A stretch of DNA of 64,000 nt, from contig OY759969.1 of NCBI GenBank assembly GCA_963662865.1, positions 2,356,001 to 2,420,000 of the forward strand, given 5' to 3'. The stretch comes from JAJDYQ01 sp963662865. GTDB lineage: Bacteria; Pseudomonadota; Gammaproteobacteria; JAJDYQ01. The position numbers and the translations under genes were made by a program. Shown here piece after piece: positions 51,014-59,967 of the stretch (positions are counted from its first letter, which is position 1; each line of letters opens with the position of its first letter). Below the pieces are notes generated by a model. It was given only the letters and a program-made list of their open reading frames with translations, made no database searches and was not told the DNA's origin.

Positions 51014-52426
51014 GTGGCCGAAGCAACTGCAAATGAAGTTGTATCTGAGCTGGTGCAAAAGGCGCGTCAGGCTCAAATGACATATGCGGGTTATACCCAG
51101 CGGCAGGTTGATGGGGTCGTTACCGCTGTTGGCTGGAAGATTATGGACCCGGTCACAAACCGCAGACTTTCTGAGCAGGCAGTGTCCGATACGGGTCTTG
51201 GCCGTGTCGAAGATAAAATTACCAAGAATCATCGCAAGACCCTGGGGTTGTTACGTGATCTAAAGTGTGCTCGCACAGTTGGGGTTGTTGCCGAGTATCC
51301 TGACAGGGGTTTGGTGGAAATTGCCCGTCCTGTCGGTGTGGTTGCCGCCGTGGTGCCATCGACTAATCCGGTTGCCACGCCGTTTAATAAAACACTTAAT
51401 TCCTTGAAGGGTGGCAATGCTGTGGTCCTGGCGCCGTCGCCAAAAGGCGCGGCGGTATGTGTCGAAGTTGTCAAGCTGATGCGTGATGCCCTTAGGCAGG
51501 TAGGTGCGCCCGAAGATCTGGTGCAGAAACTGCCAGCGCCAATCAGCAAGGAAACGACCATGGCATTAATGCAGCAGGCCGACTTGATTGTGATTACCGG
51601 TTCACAGAACAATGTGCGTGCCGGTGTCCAAAGCGGGACACCGGCTATTGGCGTAGGTGCCGGTAATGTTGTCGGCATAATTGATGAAACTGCGGATATT
51701 GAAAATGCGGCAACAAAGGTTACTGCCTCTAAAATTTTTGATAACGCAACCAGTTGTTCTTCTGAAAACAGCATTGTTGTATTGGATGCGATATACAATC
51801 AGATGTTCGCGGCAATGCGGTCACGCAGCGCCAAGCTGTTGACGGCGGATGAGAAAGAATTGCTTCGCCAGACCATGTGGTCGGAAGGAAAGCTAAGCCC
51901 TGTGGTTACCGCGAAATCCGCTGATGAGATTCTGGATGCGGCGGGAATCGCATATGAGGGTCCGGTCAGCATTATCATGGTAGAGGAAGACTCCGCCGAT
52001 CCATCAAACGAATTCTGTAATGAAAAACTCAGCCCGGTGCTGACGGTTTTTCGTGCACGCGATTTCGATCATGCGATTGAGCTTGTTCATTCTGTGTATG
52101 CTATTAATGGTGCGGGACATTCGGTTGGTATACACAGCCGGGATGATGCTCATATTCTCCGACTGGGACTTGAGTTGCCAGTATGTCGTGTGATCGTTAA
52201 TCAGGCACACTGTTTTGCTACAGGTGGCGCGTTTGATAATGGGTTACCGTTTTCCCTGTCCATGGGTTGCGGCACTTGGGGTGGCAATGTTATCTCGGAC
52301 AATATGAATTACCGGCACTACATCAACACTACACGTATTGTAAAAACTATTCCTCCGAATGAACCGGAGTTATCTGAGATCTTTGGTGATTTCTGGAAGA
52401 AGTACAATATTGATCCCAATAGTTAA
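51014..52426 (+). CDS. sauS: Acylating aldehyde dehydrogenase, SauS-like (sulfoacetaldehyde dehydrogenase)
   Basis: CoA-acylating NAD(P)-dependent aldehyde dehydrogenase, 470 residues. Cofactor region VAAVVPSTNPVATPFNKTLN, catalytic cysteine in FDNATSCSSENSIVVLD, and SPVLTVFRARDFDHAIELV. GTG 51014 was chosen because AGGAA lies 7 nt upstream; the frame is open to TTG 50990. It is followed at 2 nt by an acyl-CoA ligase and preceded by a GntR regulator and TTT transporter. That set (regulator, transporter, SauS, SauT) matches the sulfoacetate pathway of Cupriavidus necator, where SauS reduces sulfoacetyl-CoA to sulfoacetaldehyde. The product is then cleaved by Xsc, which is not in the window. 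Other short-chain CoA substrates remain possible. Confidence 0.7.
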   Translation: MAEATANEVVSELVQKARQAQMTYAGYTQRQVDGVVTAVGWKIMDPVTNRRLSEQAVSDTGLGRVEDKITKNHRKTLGLLRDLKCARTVGVVAEYPDRGLVEIARPVGVVAAVVPSTNPVATPFNKTLNSLKGGNAVVLAPSPKGAAVCVEVVKLMRDALRQVGAPEDLVQKLPAPISKETTMALMQQADLIVITGSQNNVRAGVQSGTPAIGVGAGNVVGIIDETADIENAATKVTASKIFDNATSCSSENSIVVLDAIYNQMFAAMRSRSAKLLTADEKELLRQTMWSEGKLSPVVTAKSADEILDAAGIAYEGPVSIIMVEEDSADPSNEFCNEKLSPVLTVFRARDFDHAIELVHSVYAINGAGHSVGIHSRDDAHILRLGLELPVCRVIVNQAHCFATGGAFDNGLPFSLSMGCGTWGGNVISDNMNYRHYINTTRIVKTIPPNEPELSEIFGDFWKKYNIDPNS

Positions 52427-52428
52427 CC

Positions 52429-53964
52429 ATGAATACCGTCCAGTATCTTATTGATCTGCAGGCTCACAAGCGGCCTGATGAGATATTTATGATAGTCCCT
52501 GAGTCAGGTCAGACGATGACTTATTCGCAGTTACAGTGTCATGCGCACGGCATCGCAGCTCGATTGAAAGCCATGGGCATAACAGAAAACGAGAAGGTCG
52601 CCTTTTTGTTACCGAATGGTTATTGGTCGGTGGTGTTGTTTCTGGGAGTTATGTATAGCGGGCGGGTGATCGTGCCATTGAATGCGGTCGCAGGTGAAGT
52701 GGCTTTGTCTTATGTTATCGAACATTCTGATAGTCGCATAATCCTTATGGGCGATCAGTTTCGTGATAGCTTTTCTGAAGTATTAGCGAATATTCCGAAA
52801 GGTGTTGATATTATTCGCACCGACGTTAACTCTGGGCCTGAGTGGCCGGTTGACGCACTACCTAAATCCGATACTTCTTTGGTAAGTGAGCAGCAGGAGG
52901 CTTTATTAATTTACACTTCAGGTACAACAGGACGGCCAAAGGGTGTCATGCTCAGCCATAAGAATGTTATAGCCGGTGGCCGCAATACCATGGCGGCTCA
53001 TGATCTGACTGAGACGGATCGTGCACTTTGCATATTACCGCTGTATCACATCAATGGAGAAATGGTCACGGTTATGGGGCCATTAGTCAGCGGCGGCAGC
53101 CTGGTAATACCGCATCGATTCAGTTGTTCGACGTTCTGGAGGCATATGGCCGAGCATGACTGCACCTGGTTTAGTGTTGTACCAACAATCATTGCGTACC
53201 TGCTGGAAGACGCTGAACGCAATGGTTTTGATTATGGAATGGCTGGAGGTCTGAAGCGCATGCGCTTTGGTCGTTCAGCGTCATCTGCTCTGGCTCCGGA
53301 GATGCATAAAGCATTTGAAGAACGTTTCGGTGTTGTCGTAGTGGAAACCATGGGGTTGACTGAAACCGCAGCACAAATACTCTCCAATCCAATGCCTCCC
53401 GAAAAACCTAAATATGGCTCACCGGGCAAACCGGCTGGCAATGAGGCTAAAGTTACTGATGAAAACGGGAATGAATGTCCGGCAGGTGTGTCAGGCGAAC
53501 TGATGATTCGCGGAAACAATGTAATGGCCGGCTACTACAAGAATGAAAAAGCGACCCGTGAAGCTCTGGAACCGGATGGCTGGTTGCATACGGGTGATAT
53601 GGCCATAAGAGATGAGGACGGTTTTTTCTTTATTACCGGTAGAATAAAGGAGCTGATTATCAAGGGAGGTGAAAATATCGCACCACGCGAAATTGATGAA
53701 GCCTTGTATGAGCATCCGGCGGTTCTTGAAGCAGCCGGCTTTGGCTATCCCGACAAAAACTATGGCCAGGAAGTTATAGCCTGTGTTGCGCTTAAATCGG
53801 GTATGCAGTGCAGTGAGAACGAACTATCGGAGCTGGCCGAATCTGTGCTGGGCAAATTCAAATCACCCAAGCGCATCTTTTTTATGGATGAACTGCCGAA
53901 AGGACCTTCGGGCAAGATACAGCGATTGAAACTGCCCGCAATGATTGAAAGCCGGCTGCGTTGA
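52429..53964 (+). CDS. sauT: AMP-forming acyl-CoA ligase, SauT-like (sulfoacetate-CoA ligase)
   Basis: Adenylate-forming enzyme of 511 residues. P-loop LLIYTSGTTGRPKGVMLSHK, aromatic-acid style core MGLTETAAQILSNPMPPEK, hinge and A8 region GWLHTGDMAIRDEDGFFFI, and catalytic lysine in GPSGKIQRLKLP near the C-terminus. It begins 2 nt after the SauS-like gene, so they are co-translated. By family it activates a carboxylate to its CoA thioester; by context (SauS partner, GntR regulator, TTT transporter) sulfoacetate is the best guess. Sequence alone does not exclude other short carboxylates. Confidence 0.7.
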   Translation: MNTVQYLIDLQAHKRPDEIFMIVPESGQTMTYSQLQCHAHGIAARLKAMGITENEKVAFLLPNGYWSVVLFLGVMYSGRVIVPLNAVAGEVALSYVIEHSDSRIILMGDQFRDSFSEVLANIPKGVDIIRTDVNSGPEWPVDALPKSDTSLVSEQQEALLIYTSGTTGRPKGVMLSHKNVIAGGRNTMAAHDLTETDRALCILPLYHINGEMVTVMGPLVSGGSLVIPHRFSCSTFWRHMAEHDCTWFSVVPTIIAYLLEDAERNGFDYGMAGGLKRMRFGRSASSALAPEMHKAFEERFGVVVVETMGLTETAAQILSNPMPPEKPKYGSPGKPAGNEAKVTDENGNECPAGVSGELMIRGNNVMAGYYKNEKATREALEPDGWLHTGDMAIRDEDGFFFITGRIKELIIKGGENIAPREIDEALYEHPAVLEAAGFGYPDKNYGQEVIACVALKSGMQCSENELSELAESVLGKFKSPKRIFFMDELPKGPSGKIQRLKLPAMIESRLR

Positions 53965-54066
53965 TCGAAACTCAATTTCCCGCTCACCTTTAGCCAGATT
54001 GTATTATCAAAATCACCAGTCAGTTTGTCGTTAAGCCGCAAACAGGACTAAACACCGGGTCTCTGG

Positions 54067-54518
54067 TTATTCTGGGGACAAATCACGAAGCTTGAAGTCT
54101 TTCATTATTTCCTTTGTGGCTGCATCCATTTGAGCTGTTTTATCTCGCAGTGCTTTTACAATGAGGCGTTTCTTGGCTGCCCTGTCTTTGTCGATCAATG
54201 CTCGTAGTTCAGCCTCAAAATCAGAATCAATATAATAGCCCCAGAAATCGCCTTTATTTTTCCGGTTAAAATGCTCGCTAGCGGGGATTCTGCCCGTATC
54301 GCGGTGTGCAGCCAGGCTCGGTAGATGGCGGCGCTGAACGACAGATGTCCGAAAAATAACATTGCGGAGAGCGGGAGAAACACCAATGCCGCCCAATCGT
54401 TTGCAGGATAAGCGGTCCGCCAAAGGTAAAGCGGTAGAAATAGTGAGGCCGTCGCGAGGCAGACGTTCAGGACGTTTTTCGCCATCTGGTCGATTATCCG
54501 AATGTGGATTCTCAACAT
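54067..54518 (-). pseudogene. Possible frameshifted small membrane protein
   Basis: One frame (54518-54195) encodes three hydrophobic helices (NVLNVCLATASLFLPLYLW, WAALVFLPLSAMLFFGHLSF, KAISGAIILILILRL). A second frame overlapping its end (about 54290-54067) gives a charged helical stretch (FEAELRALIDKDRAAKKRLI, then DAATKEIMKDFKLRDLSPE) typical of a cytoplasmic tail. The two join naturally if a frameshift lies near 54200-54260. I do not recognise the family. It may instead be two unrelated ORFs, or a sequencing error. Confidence 0.35.
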
Positions 54519-54557
54519 TAATGTAAAAAATAGCTGTAAAACCGTAAGCTACCACTT

Positions 54558-55607
54558 ATGAAAGTGACTTTGAACATCCCTGCATTGTTTCCGGTATTCA
54601 ATGAGATTGGCACTGATGATATTAATCAGTTAAAGCTGGGTAGCCTGAGAAAGATTCTTTCATGTTCAAGCTCTAAGCCGGTACGGAATGTTCCTTATGA
54701 AAGCTGGCTCTATGCGCAGTTTACCGGTAGCGTATTGCCAGTTGGACAGATACCGGTCGCCAGCCTGACGGCTATACTTGATGGACTGGTTGATACGGAG
54801 AGCAAAAAAAGTACGGGCTACTGGATGCGGGCTGATCCGGTTTATTTATATCCTGATACCCATTCTCTTATCTTGCAGGACCCGGATCGCTTGAATTTGC
54901 AGCATGATGAGATTGAGCGCATACGGAATACGATAGCACCCTTGCTTGAAGAATATGATACGGTCCTGCATACGCCGCATCCTGGGCGCTGGTATCTGCG
55001 GGTTGAAAATAATGCGCCTGACTTATCCTGCACGCCGCTTTATGAGGCATTAATGAAGCCGGTAAATAAATATTTGCCGCAGGGTAAGGATTTTCGCAGG
55101 TGGCATACGCTGTTTAATGAAATCCAGATGGTATTGGCAACCTTGGACATGAATCTGTGGCGTCAGGAGCGACAGCAGCCACCGGTGAACAGCCTGTGGT
55201 TCTGGGGTAACGGTCAATTACCATCTCTCAGGCCCGTGAATTATGATTGTTGCAGAGGCGACAGTGACCTGCTGAAGTCACTCTGTTTACATAGTAATAG
55301 CTGTTACAGTCCCATTGACGATGAGCTTGACGGTGGTCTGGCAATGTCCGGACATCACAATCACTATCTGGTCGTTTATGAATCATTGATGCGGGCACGG
55401 CAATTGAATGATCCTGAATTATGGTTACCGGCATTGCAGGATTGTGAAGATAGAGTGATTGCGCCATTAGTCAGGCAGTTGCGTGGCAGAGAGATTAAGG
55501 AGTTATCATTGATATCTGATTCAGGGTTGCAGTTTAATTGCTCTCGAAACGACATCCGGTCCTTCTGGAGGCGCGTACAATCGGCTTCTGAGTATCTACT
55601 ACGATGA
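54558..55607 (+). CDS. RpfE-type conserved protein upstream of recJ
   Basis: A 349-residue protein of the group annotated 'regulatory protein, RpfE type' (also misnamed phosphoglycerate mutase), normally located before recJ. Recognisable blocks: YWMRADPVYLYPDTHSLILQ, LEEYDTVLHTPHPGRWYLRV, WHTLFNEIQMVL, NSLWFWGNGQLP. Its stop overlaps the recJ start by 4 nt (ATGA), so the genes are coupled. Molecular function is unknown. Confidence 0.85.
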   Translation: MKVTLNIPALFPVFNEIGTDDINQLKLGSLRKILSCSSSKPVRNVPYESWLYAQFTGSVLPVGQIPVASLTAILDGLVDTESKKSTGYWMRADPVYLYPDTHSLILQDPDRLNLQHDEIERIRNTIAPLLEEYDTVLHTPHPGRWYLRVENNAPDLSCTPLYEALMKPVNKYLPQGKDFRRWHTLFNEIQMVLATLDMNLWRQERQQPPVNSLWFWGNGQLPSLRPVNYDCCRGDSDLLKSLCLHSNSCYSPIDDELDGGLAMSGHHNHYLVVYESLMRARQLNDPELWLPALQDCEDRVIAPLVRQLRGREIKELSLISDSGLQFNCSRNDIRSFWRRVQSASEYLLR

Positions 55608-57331
55608 ATCCTCGTATTGTGCAACGTGAAATAGTCGGTGATTTCAAGGATGACAGCCTTCCCCCATTATTGCAGCGCATTTATGCGGCACGCGGCGTAA
55701 CAACTGGCGATGATATTAATCTGCAACTGGGTCAGTTACTACCTTATGGCGGGTTGGCGGATATTGACAAGGCCGTCGAGCGCCTCACGCAGGCCCTGGA
55801 ACAGCAACAGAAAGTCCTCATTATCGGTGATTATGATGCCGATGGAGCAACCAGCACGGCATTGATTATTCGCGTCCTGCAACGCTACGGGTTGCGGAAC
55901 ATTGATTATCTTGTACCCAATCGGTTTGAATATGGCTACGGCCTTTCTCCGGCTATCGTAGAGGTGGCGATGCAGTTACAGCCAGCCCTCATTGTTACCG
56001 TCGATAATGGAATTTCGAGTATTGAAGGTGTCAAGAAGGCGCGTGAGGCAGGGATAGATGTGTTGATTACGGATCACCATCTGCCGGGAGAAGAGCTGCC
56101 TGATGCAACGGTTATTGTAAATCCCAATCAACTCAACTGCAGTTTTGCCAGCAAGTGTCTGGCCGGTGTCGGCGTGGTGTTTTATGTCATGCTGGCGCTA
56201 CGTGCGCACTTGAGGGGGCTTGATTGGTTTGAGAGGCATTCACTGGATGAACCTAATCTTGCCGATTACCTTGATATCGTAGCTTTGGGAACGGTCGCAG
56301 ATGTTGTACCGCTCGATAAAAATAACAGGATACTGGTACATCATGGAATACGGCGGATACGTGCAAACCGGACACACGCGGGCATTCGGGCCTTGATACA
56401 AATATCGCGCAGAGATCAGTGCTATTTCAAGTCATCAGATTTGGGATTCGCGGTTGCGCCAAGGCTGAATGCTGCTGGCAGGCTCGATGATATGTCGGTA
56501 GGTATTGAATGCCTGCTAACGGACGATGAGTCTCATGCCCAGGCCTTGGCCACAGAACTGGATATGATGAATACGGAGCGCAAGCAGATCAGCCACACAA
56601 TGGAGAAGGAAGCCCATATCATGCTGGAAAAGCTGCATCTTGAAGGAGATACGCCCGCTGCGTATTGTCTATACCAACCTGAATGGCACCAGGGAGTGAC
56701 GGGTATTCTAGCCGGCAGAGTGAAGGAAAAGAAATACAGGCCAACAATAGTCTTTGCCGATGGTCAAGGCGGCGAATTAAAGGGTTCGGCGCGGTCTATT
56801 TCAGGGTTTCATATACGGGATGCCCTGGCAAATATCGCAGCTCGGAATCAAGGGATCATCAAGAAGTTTGGTGGTCATGCCATGGCGGCGGGATTGACGA
56901 TATCGGGTCACAATTTTGATGTATTTCGTCAGTTGTTTGAATCTTATGCCGATACTGCCCTGGGACCGGACGAGCGCGAGATACGCATATCAACTGACGG
57001 GGAGTTGAACTCTGAAGAGCTGAATATTGATTCGGCGTTGGCGATTGAAAGAGCAGGTCCTTGGGGGCAGCAGTTTCCTGAACCCCGTTTTATTGGTGAG
57101 TTTGAAGTCGTCAGCAGGCACCGCATAGGTAGCGACAAGACGCATTTGAAATTGGTGCTGGCTAAAGATAATGTAAAGATTGATGCCGTGGTCTTCAATG
57201 TTACAGATGAACAATGGCCTGAACATATCAGCCATGTAAGGATAGTGTTTGAATTATCGGTCAATCGTTATCATGGATCTGAAGATATTCAACTGAAGAT
57301 TCTTCATATCGATTTGACAGGGTCAGGATAA
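55604..57331 (+). CDS. recJ: Single-stranded-DNA exonuclease RecJ
   Basis: 5'-3' ssDNA exonuclease of recombination and mismatch repair. DHH phosphoesterase motifs: IGDYDADGATSTALIIRVL, VTVDNGISS, VLITDHHLPGE; DHHA1 motif FGGHAMAAGLTI, and the C-terminal OB-like domain. It has 575 residues, normal. It overlaps the RpfE-type gene by 4 nt. In many gammaproteobacteria prfB and lysS follow immediately; here an accessory island of ~3.5 kb intervenes. Confidence 0.96.
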   Translation: MNPRIVQREIVGDFKDDSLPPLLQRIYAARGVTTGDDINLQLGQLLPYGGLADIDKAVERLTQALEQQQKVLIIGDYDADGATSTALIIRVLQRYGLRNIDYLVPNRFEYGYGLSPAIVEVAMQLQPALIVTVDNGISSIEGVKKAREAGIDVLITDHHLPGEELPDATVIVNPNQLNCSFASKCLAGVGVVFYVMLALRAHLRGLDWFERHSLDEPNLADYLDIVALGTVADVVPLDKNNRILVHHGIRRIRANRTHAGIRALIQISRRDQCYFKSSDLGFAVAPRLNAAGRLDDMSVGIECLLTDDESHAQALATELDMMNTERKQISHTMEKEAHIMLEKLHLEGDTPAAYCLYQPEWHQGVTGILAGRVKEKKYRPTIVFADGQGGELKGSARSISGFHIRDALANIAARNQGIIKKFGGHAMAAGLTISGHNFDVFRQLFESYADTALGPDEREIRISTDGELNSEELNIDSALAIERAGPWGQQFPEPRFIGEFEVVSRHRIGSDKTHLKLVLAKDNVKIDAVVFNVTDEQWPEHISHVRIVFELSVNRYHGSEDIQLKILHIDLTGSG

Positions 57332-57627
57332 TTTGATTCGATAGTTGAGGCAACTCTGATCAAGTCATAGCTTCCTGAAAAAATACATCAAGCACGTCTA
57401 AAAATTAACTCAAGCGCGAGATAAAGAGAGAGTTTATTTTTTTATTTTCCATGATTTAGGCAACATAAAGTACTTTTATAAAACGAAAAGTATAATCGAA
57501 TCAATGGATTGAATATAGTTTATATGCTAAAAAAAGGAAAATAATTGTGGCATAAAGCTTTTACATCTATCTGTATTTTTGGGTAGATTAGGCTATCTAA
57601 TAATAGTTATGTGCTAAAGGAGAAGAA
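57332..57627. other. AT-rich intergenic region after recJ
   Basis: No gene is supported. It is strongly AT-rich and marks the left edge of the recJ-prfB island. AAAGTACTTTTATAAA near 57469-57484 contains a short palindrome. A likely -10 region is not clear. Confidence 0.4.
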
Positions 57628-57726
57628 ATGAAGAATCTAATTCTTGTTGCCACTATGGCAATTGTTCTACAAGTTTCCCTATGGGTGAATCCCATTGGTT
57701 ATCAGCGGCAGCCTATTTTGAATTGA
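57628..57726 (+). CDS. Short ORF of 32 codons with strong ribosome site
   Basis: Follows AAAGGAGAAGAA, a very good ribosome binding site. It reads MKNLILVATMAIVLQVSLW followed by VNPIGYQRQPILN: a basic-hydrophobic N-terminus like a signal or membrane segment, then a short polar tail. It could be a small membrane or secreted peptide, or a truncated gene. Not recognised. Coding is suggested by the ribosome site only. Confidence 0.4.
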   Translation: MKNLILVATMAIVLQVSLWVNPIGYQRQPILN

Positions 57727-57867
57727 ACCTGGTGGAGGCAAAAATGGTTCAAATGCCTTGGGATTATCGCTGAAGCGGTGTTCACGCTGACTTGTACGCG
57801 CCTACGATGCTAGATGCTCCTTTGTTGTGCTGGCTAAGTTGGCATTAGGTACTCAATAAGGGAAAAT

Positions 57868-58203
57868 ATGTATTCAGCAGCATTTATTTTTGAGCCCGGC
57901 AATTACGACGATGACTTTTATTCTCTGGATAATCAGATACATGAAGTGGCGGAATCAGTAAACGGCTTTCTTGGAAGGGAATCATGGCAGTCTGCGGATG
58001 GAAAGAAAATAAATGCGACTTATTATTGGAAAGACATGGAAGCTTTAGAGGAATTTTCAAAGCACCCCAAACACCTTGAGGCAAAGCGTCAATATACTAA
58101 GTGGTATAAAGGCTTTCATGTAGTTATATCTGAAGTTCAACGATCATATGGAGATGGCTGCATATCCCATATCACTTCCAATAGCAGAGAAAAACATGCC
58201 TGA
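57868..58203 (+). CDS. Antibiotic-biosynthesis-monooxygenase (ABM)-like small protein
   Basis: A 111-residue protein with the ferredoxin-like dimeric alpha-beta-barrel pattern of the ABM superfamily: SAAFIFEPGNYDDDFYSLD, then VNGFLGRESWQSADGKKINA, TYYWKDMEALEEFSKHPKHL and YTKWYKGFHVVISEV. It starts after AAGGGAAAAT. Its end overlaps the start of the sulfotransferase gene by 8 nt, so they may be co-expressed. Substrate unknown. Part of the AT-rich island. Confidence 0.7.
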   Translation: MYSAAFIFEPGNYDDDFYSLDNQIHEVAESVNGFLGRESWQSADGKKINATYYWKDMEALEEFSKHPKHLEAKRQYTKWYKGFHVVISEVQRSYGDGCISHITSNSREKHA

Positions 58204-58909
58204 CAAAGCATTCCAGATGATTAAGACTACAAAAGCAATTGTAAGATATCAACTAGGCAAGCACTACTTGCGTTTTTTATTACCTAGAAATGGCTTTTAT
58301 TTTGTTGATGTACCACGAACATCTTCTAGTAGTATACGTTTAGCGCTTGCAAAACGTTTCGGAGGATTCTATGGAAAATTTGAATTTCAAAATGGAAGAT
58401 TGAAACTTCAAAATCGTCTTATTAGAGACCATAGAACTGCGAAAGAAATTCAATGCTTAATAGGAAATTCAATGTGGAATAAATTATTTACATTTTCTGT
58501 AGTACGCAATCCTTGGGATCGTGTCGTTTCAATGTACCATTACCGTAGAAAAATAGCAGGAAGTATTCCTGAAACATGGAGTTTTCGTGATTATGTTTTT
58601 GCATTGGCGGAAGCAACACCTAAGACCGAATATTTCAAGTTTCAGGGCTATCGTTTTGGAAACTCTGATTTTTTGTTGGGAGATAATGGCGAAATATTAG
58701 TCGATTTTATTGCAAGATATGAAAACAGATCACTGGATCTGGACTTCATTGGCCGACGCTTAAATATGGATAGTTTTAAAGACGTTCATATCAACAAAGG
58801 AAAACCCAAGTATGCACATTTTTCAGAATTTTATGATGTGGATACACGAGAAATTATACAAAAACTTTATTCAAAAGATATAGAACTTTTTGACTATAAA
58901 TTTAACTAA
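58196..58909 (+). CDS. Sulfotransferase family protein
   Basis: A 237-residue PAPS-dependent sulfotransferase-like protein. The 5'-phosphosulfate loop is RNGFYFVDVPRTSSSSIRLA and the 3'-phosphate-binding motif FTFSVVRNPWDRVVSMYHYR. These are the hallmarks of carbohydrate/lipid sulfotransferases (Sulfotransfer_2). ATG 58196 was chosen; the frame is open to 58148. It overlaps the ABM-like gene by 8 nt. Likely acts on a surface glycan or lipid. Its AT-rich codon use and the IS remnant directly downstream suggest acquisition by transfer. Confidence 0.85.
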   Translation: MPDKAFQMIKTTKAIVRYQLGKHYLRFLLPRNGFYFVDVPRTSSSSIRLALAKRFGGFYGKFEFQNGRLKLQNRLIRDHRTAKEIQCLIGNSMWNKLFTFSVVRNPWDRVVSMYHYRRKIAGSIPETWSFRDYVFALAEATPKTEYFKFQGYRFGNSDFLLGDNGEILVDFIARYENRSLDLDFIGRRLNMDSFKDVHINKGKPKYAHFSEFYDVDTREIIQKLYSKDIELFDYKFN

Positions 58910-58918
58910 AAAAACCTA

Positions 58919-59697
58919 GAACTTATTTCAAAATCGCTTCAATCTGTAAATTAAGGTATAATTCATTCTATGAACAAGCAGACAGATAAAAATTGGAATC
59001 GTATTAAACACCACTTTCCAGAAGAGAATCGTTCTCTTGGAAGAGCAGGCCGCAAACCCGTCCCAGCGAGAAAAGTTCTTGAGGCCGTCCTTTGGATTTT
59101 GAATACAGGCGCACAGTGGCATAGGTTGCCGCAGTGCTATCCCAACTATAAAACAGCACATCGGTGTTTTCAGAGATAATGAGAAGACCATGTGATTCGT
59201 GACATGATGGTCGAGCTTGCCAATACATTGAGAGCGCAACAATGACTTAGACGAATCGGAGTGTTTTATTGACGGTATATTTTCTCCAGCCAAGGGTTGG
59301 TGGCGAGGAAATTGGGCCGACCAAACGCGGAAAAGGGATTAAAATCATGGCGATAGTGGACAAACATGGATTGCCTTTGTCGGTCAGTACTCATGAAGCC
59401 GGAAAAGCTGATTGGAGACAAGGCCTATGACAACGATCCACTTGATGAAGAGCAAGCAGAACAAGGAATAGAAATGATTGCGCCGCACAAGCGAAATCGA
59501 GTCAAGCCAAGTACTCAAGATGGACGAAAACTCAGGCGCTATCAACGGTGCTGGTTGGTTGAACGTTTTTTGCCTGGATACAATGGCAAAGACGCCTCTT
59601 TGTTCGATGGAAATATTACGTTGCCAATTTCCTGAGCTTTGTTCAAATGGTTAATGGTTATCGTAATATACTGCTTAAACAATTTTGAGATGGGCTC
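58919..59697 (+). mobile_element. Degenerate IS5-family insertion sequence
   Basis: About 779 bp with imperfect inverted ends (GAACTTATTTCAAAATC at left; GAGCCCATCTCAAAATTG on the minus strand at right), set in a CTAG-type target as in the IS427/IS1031 groups. The transposase is broken: 58970-59179 encodes the N-terminal part (LEAVLWILNTGAQWHRLP), later frames carry DDE pieces (SPAKG..., IMAIVDKHGLPLSVSTHEA) and 59366-59635 the C-terminal part (LIGDKAYDNDPLDEEQ, RNRVKPSTQDGRKLRRYQR). Several frameshifts and stops; not functional. Confidence 0.85.
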
Positions 59698-59707
59698 TAG
59701 TATCAAG

Positions 59708-59849
59708 CTTTGAAATGCGACAGTAGTATTTAGATTCCATAATCCATTTCTTCTGGTGTTTTGCCGCTGAATCGCTTGAATCGTTTCGCTGGACGATGGT
59801 TGAGCTTGTCGGCAATAGCATTACATTGTTGTTGAGTCAGTGTGGCCAT
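59708..59849 (-). pseudogene. IS30-family transposase remnant (C-terminal end)
   Basis: Minus-strand translation reads MATLTQQQCNAIADKLNHRP then AKRFKRFSGKTPEEMDYGI, which corresponds to the IS30 transposase end (IADKLNxRPRKxLGxxTPxE), followed after a stop by a VAFQS-like terminus in another frame. Everything upstream is missing. It sits directly beside the IS5 remnant. Confidence 0.65.
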
Positions 59850-59967
59850 GCTTTCCGTTTTAAGTCCTGGAAGTAATTTCCAGGTGTTGAGAAAAGACGA
59901 TAATGAATCTACATATGTGTTACCGTGGTTTTTCTTGAGTTTATGCTCGTCAGATTGGGCACAAAGT

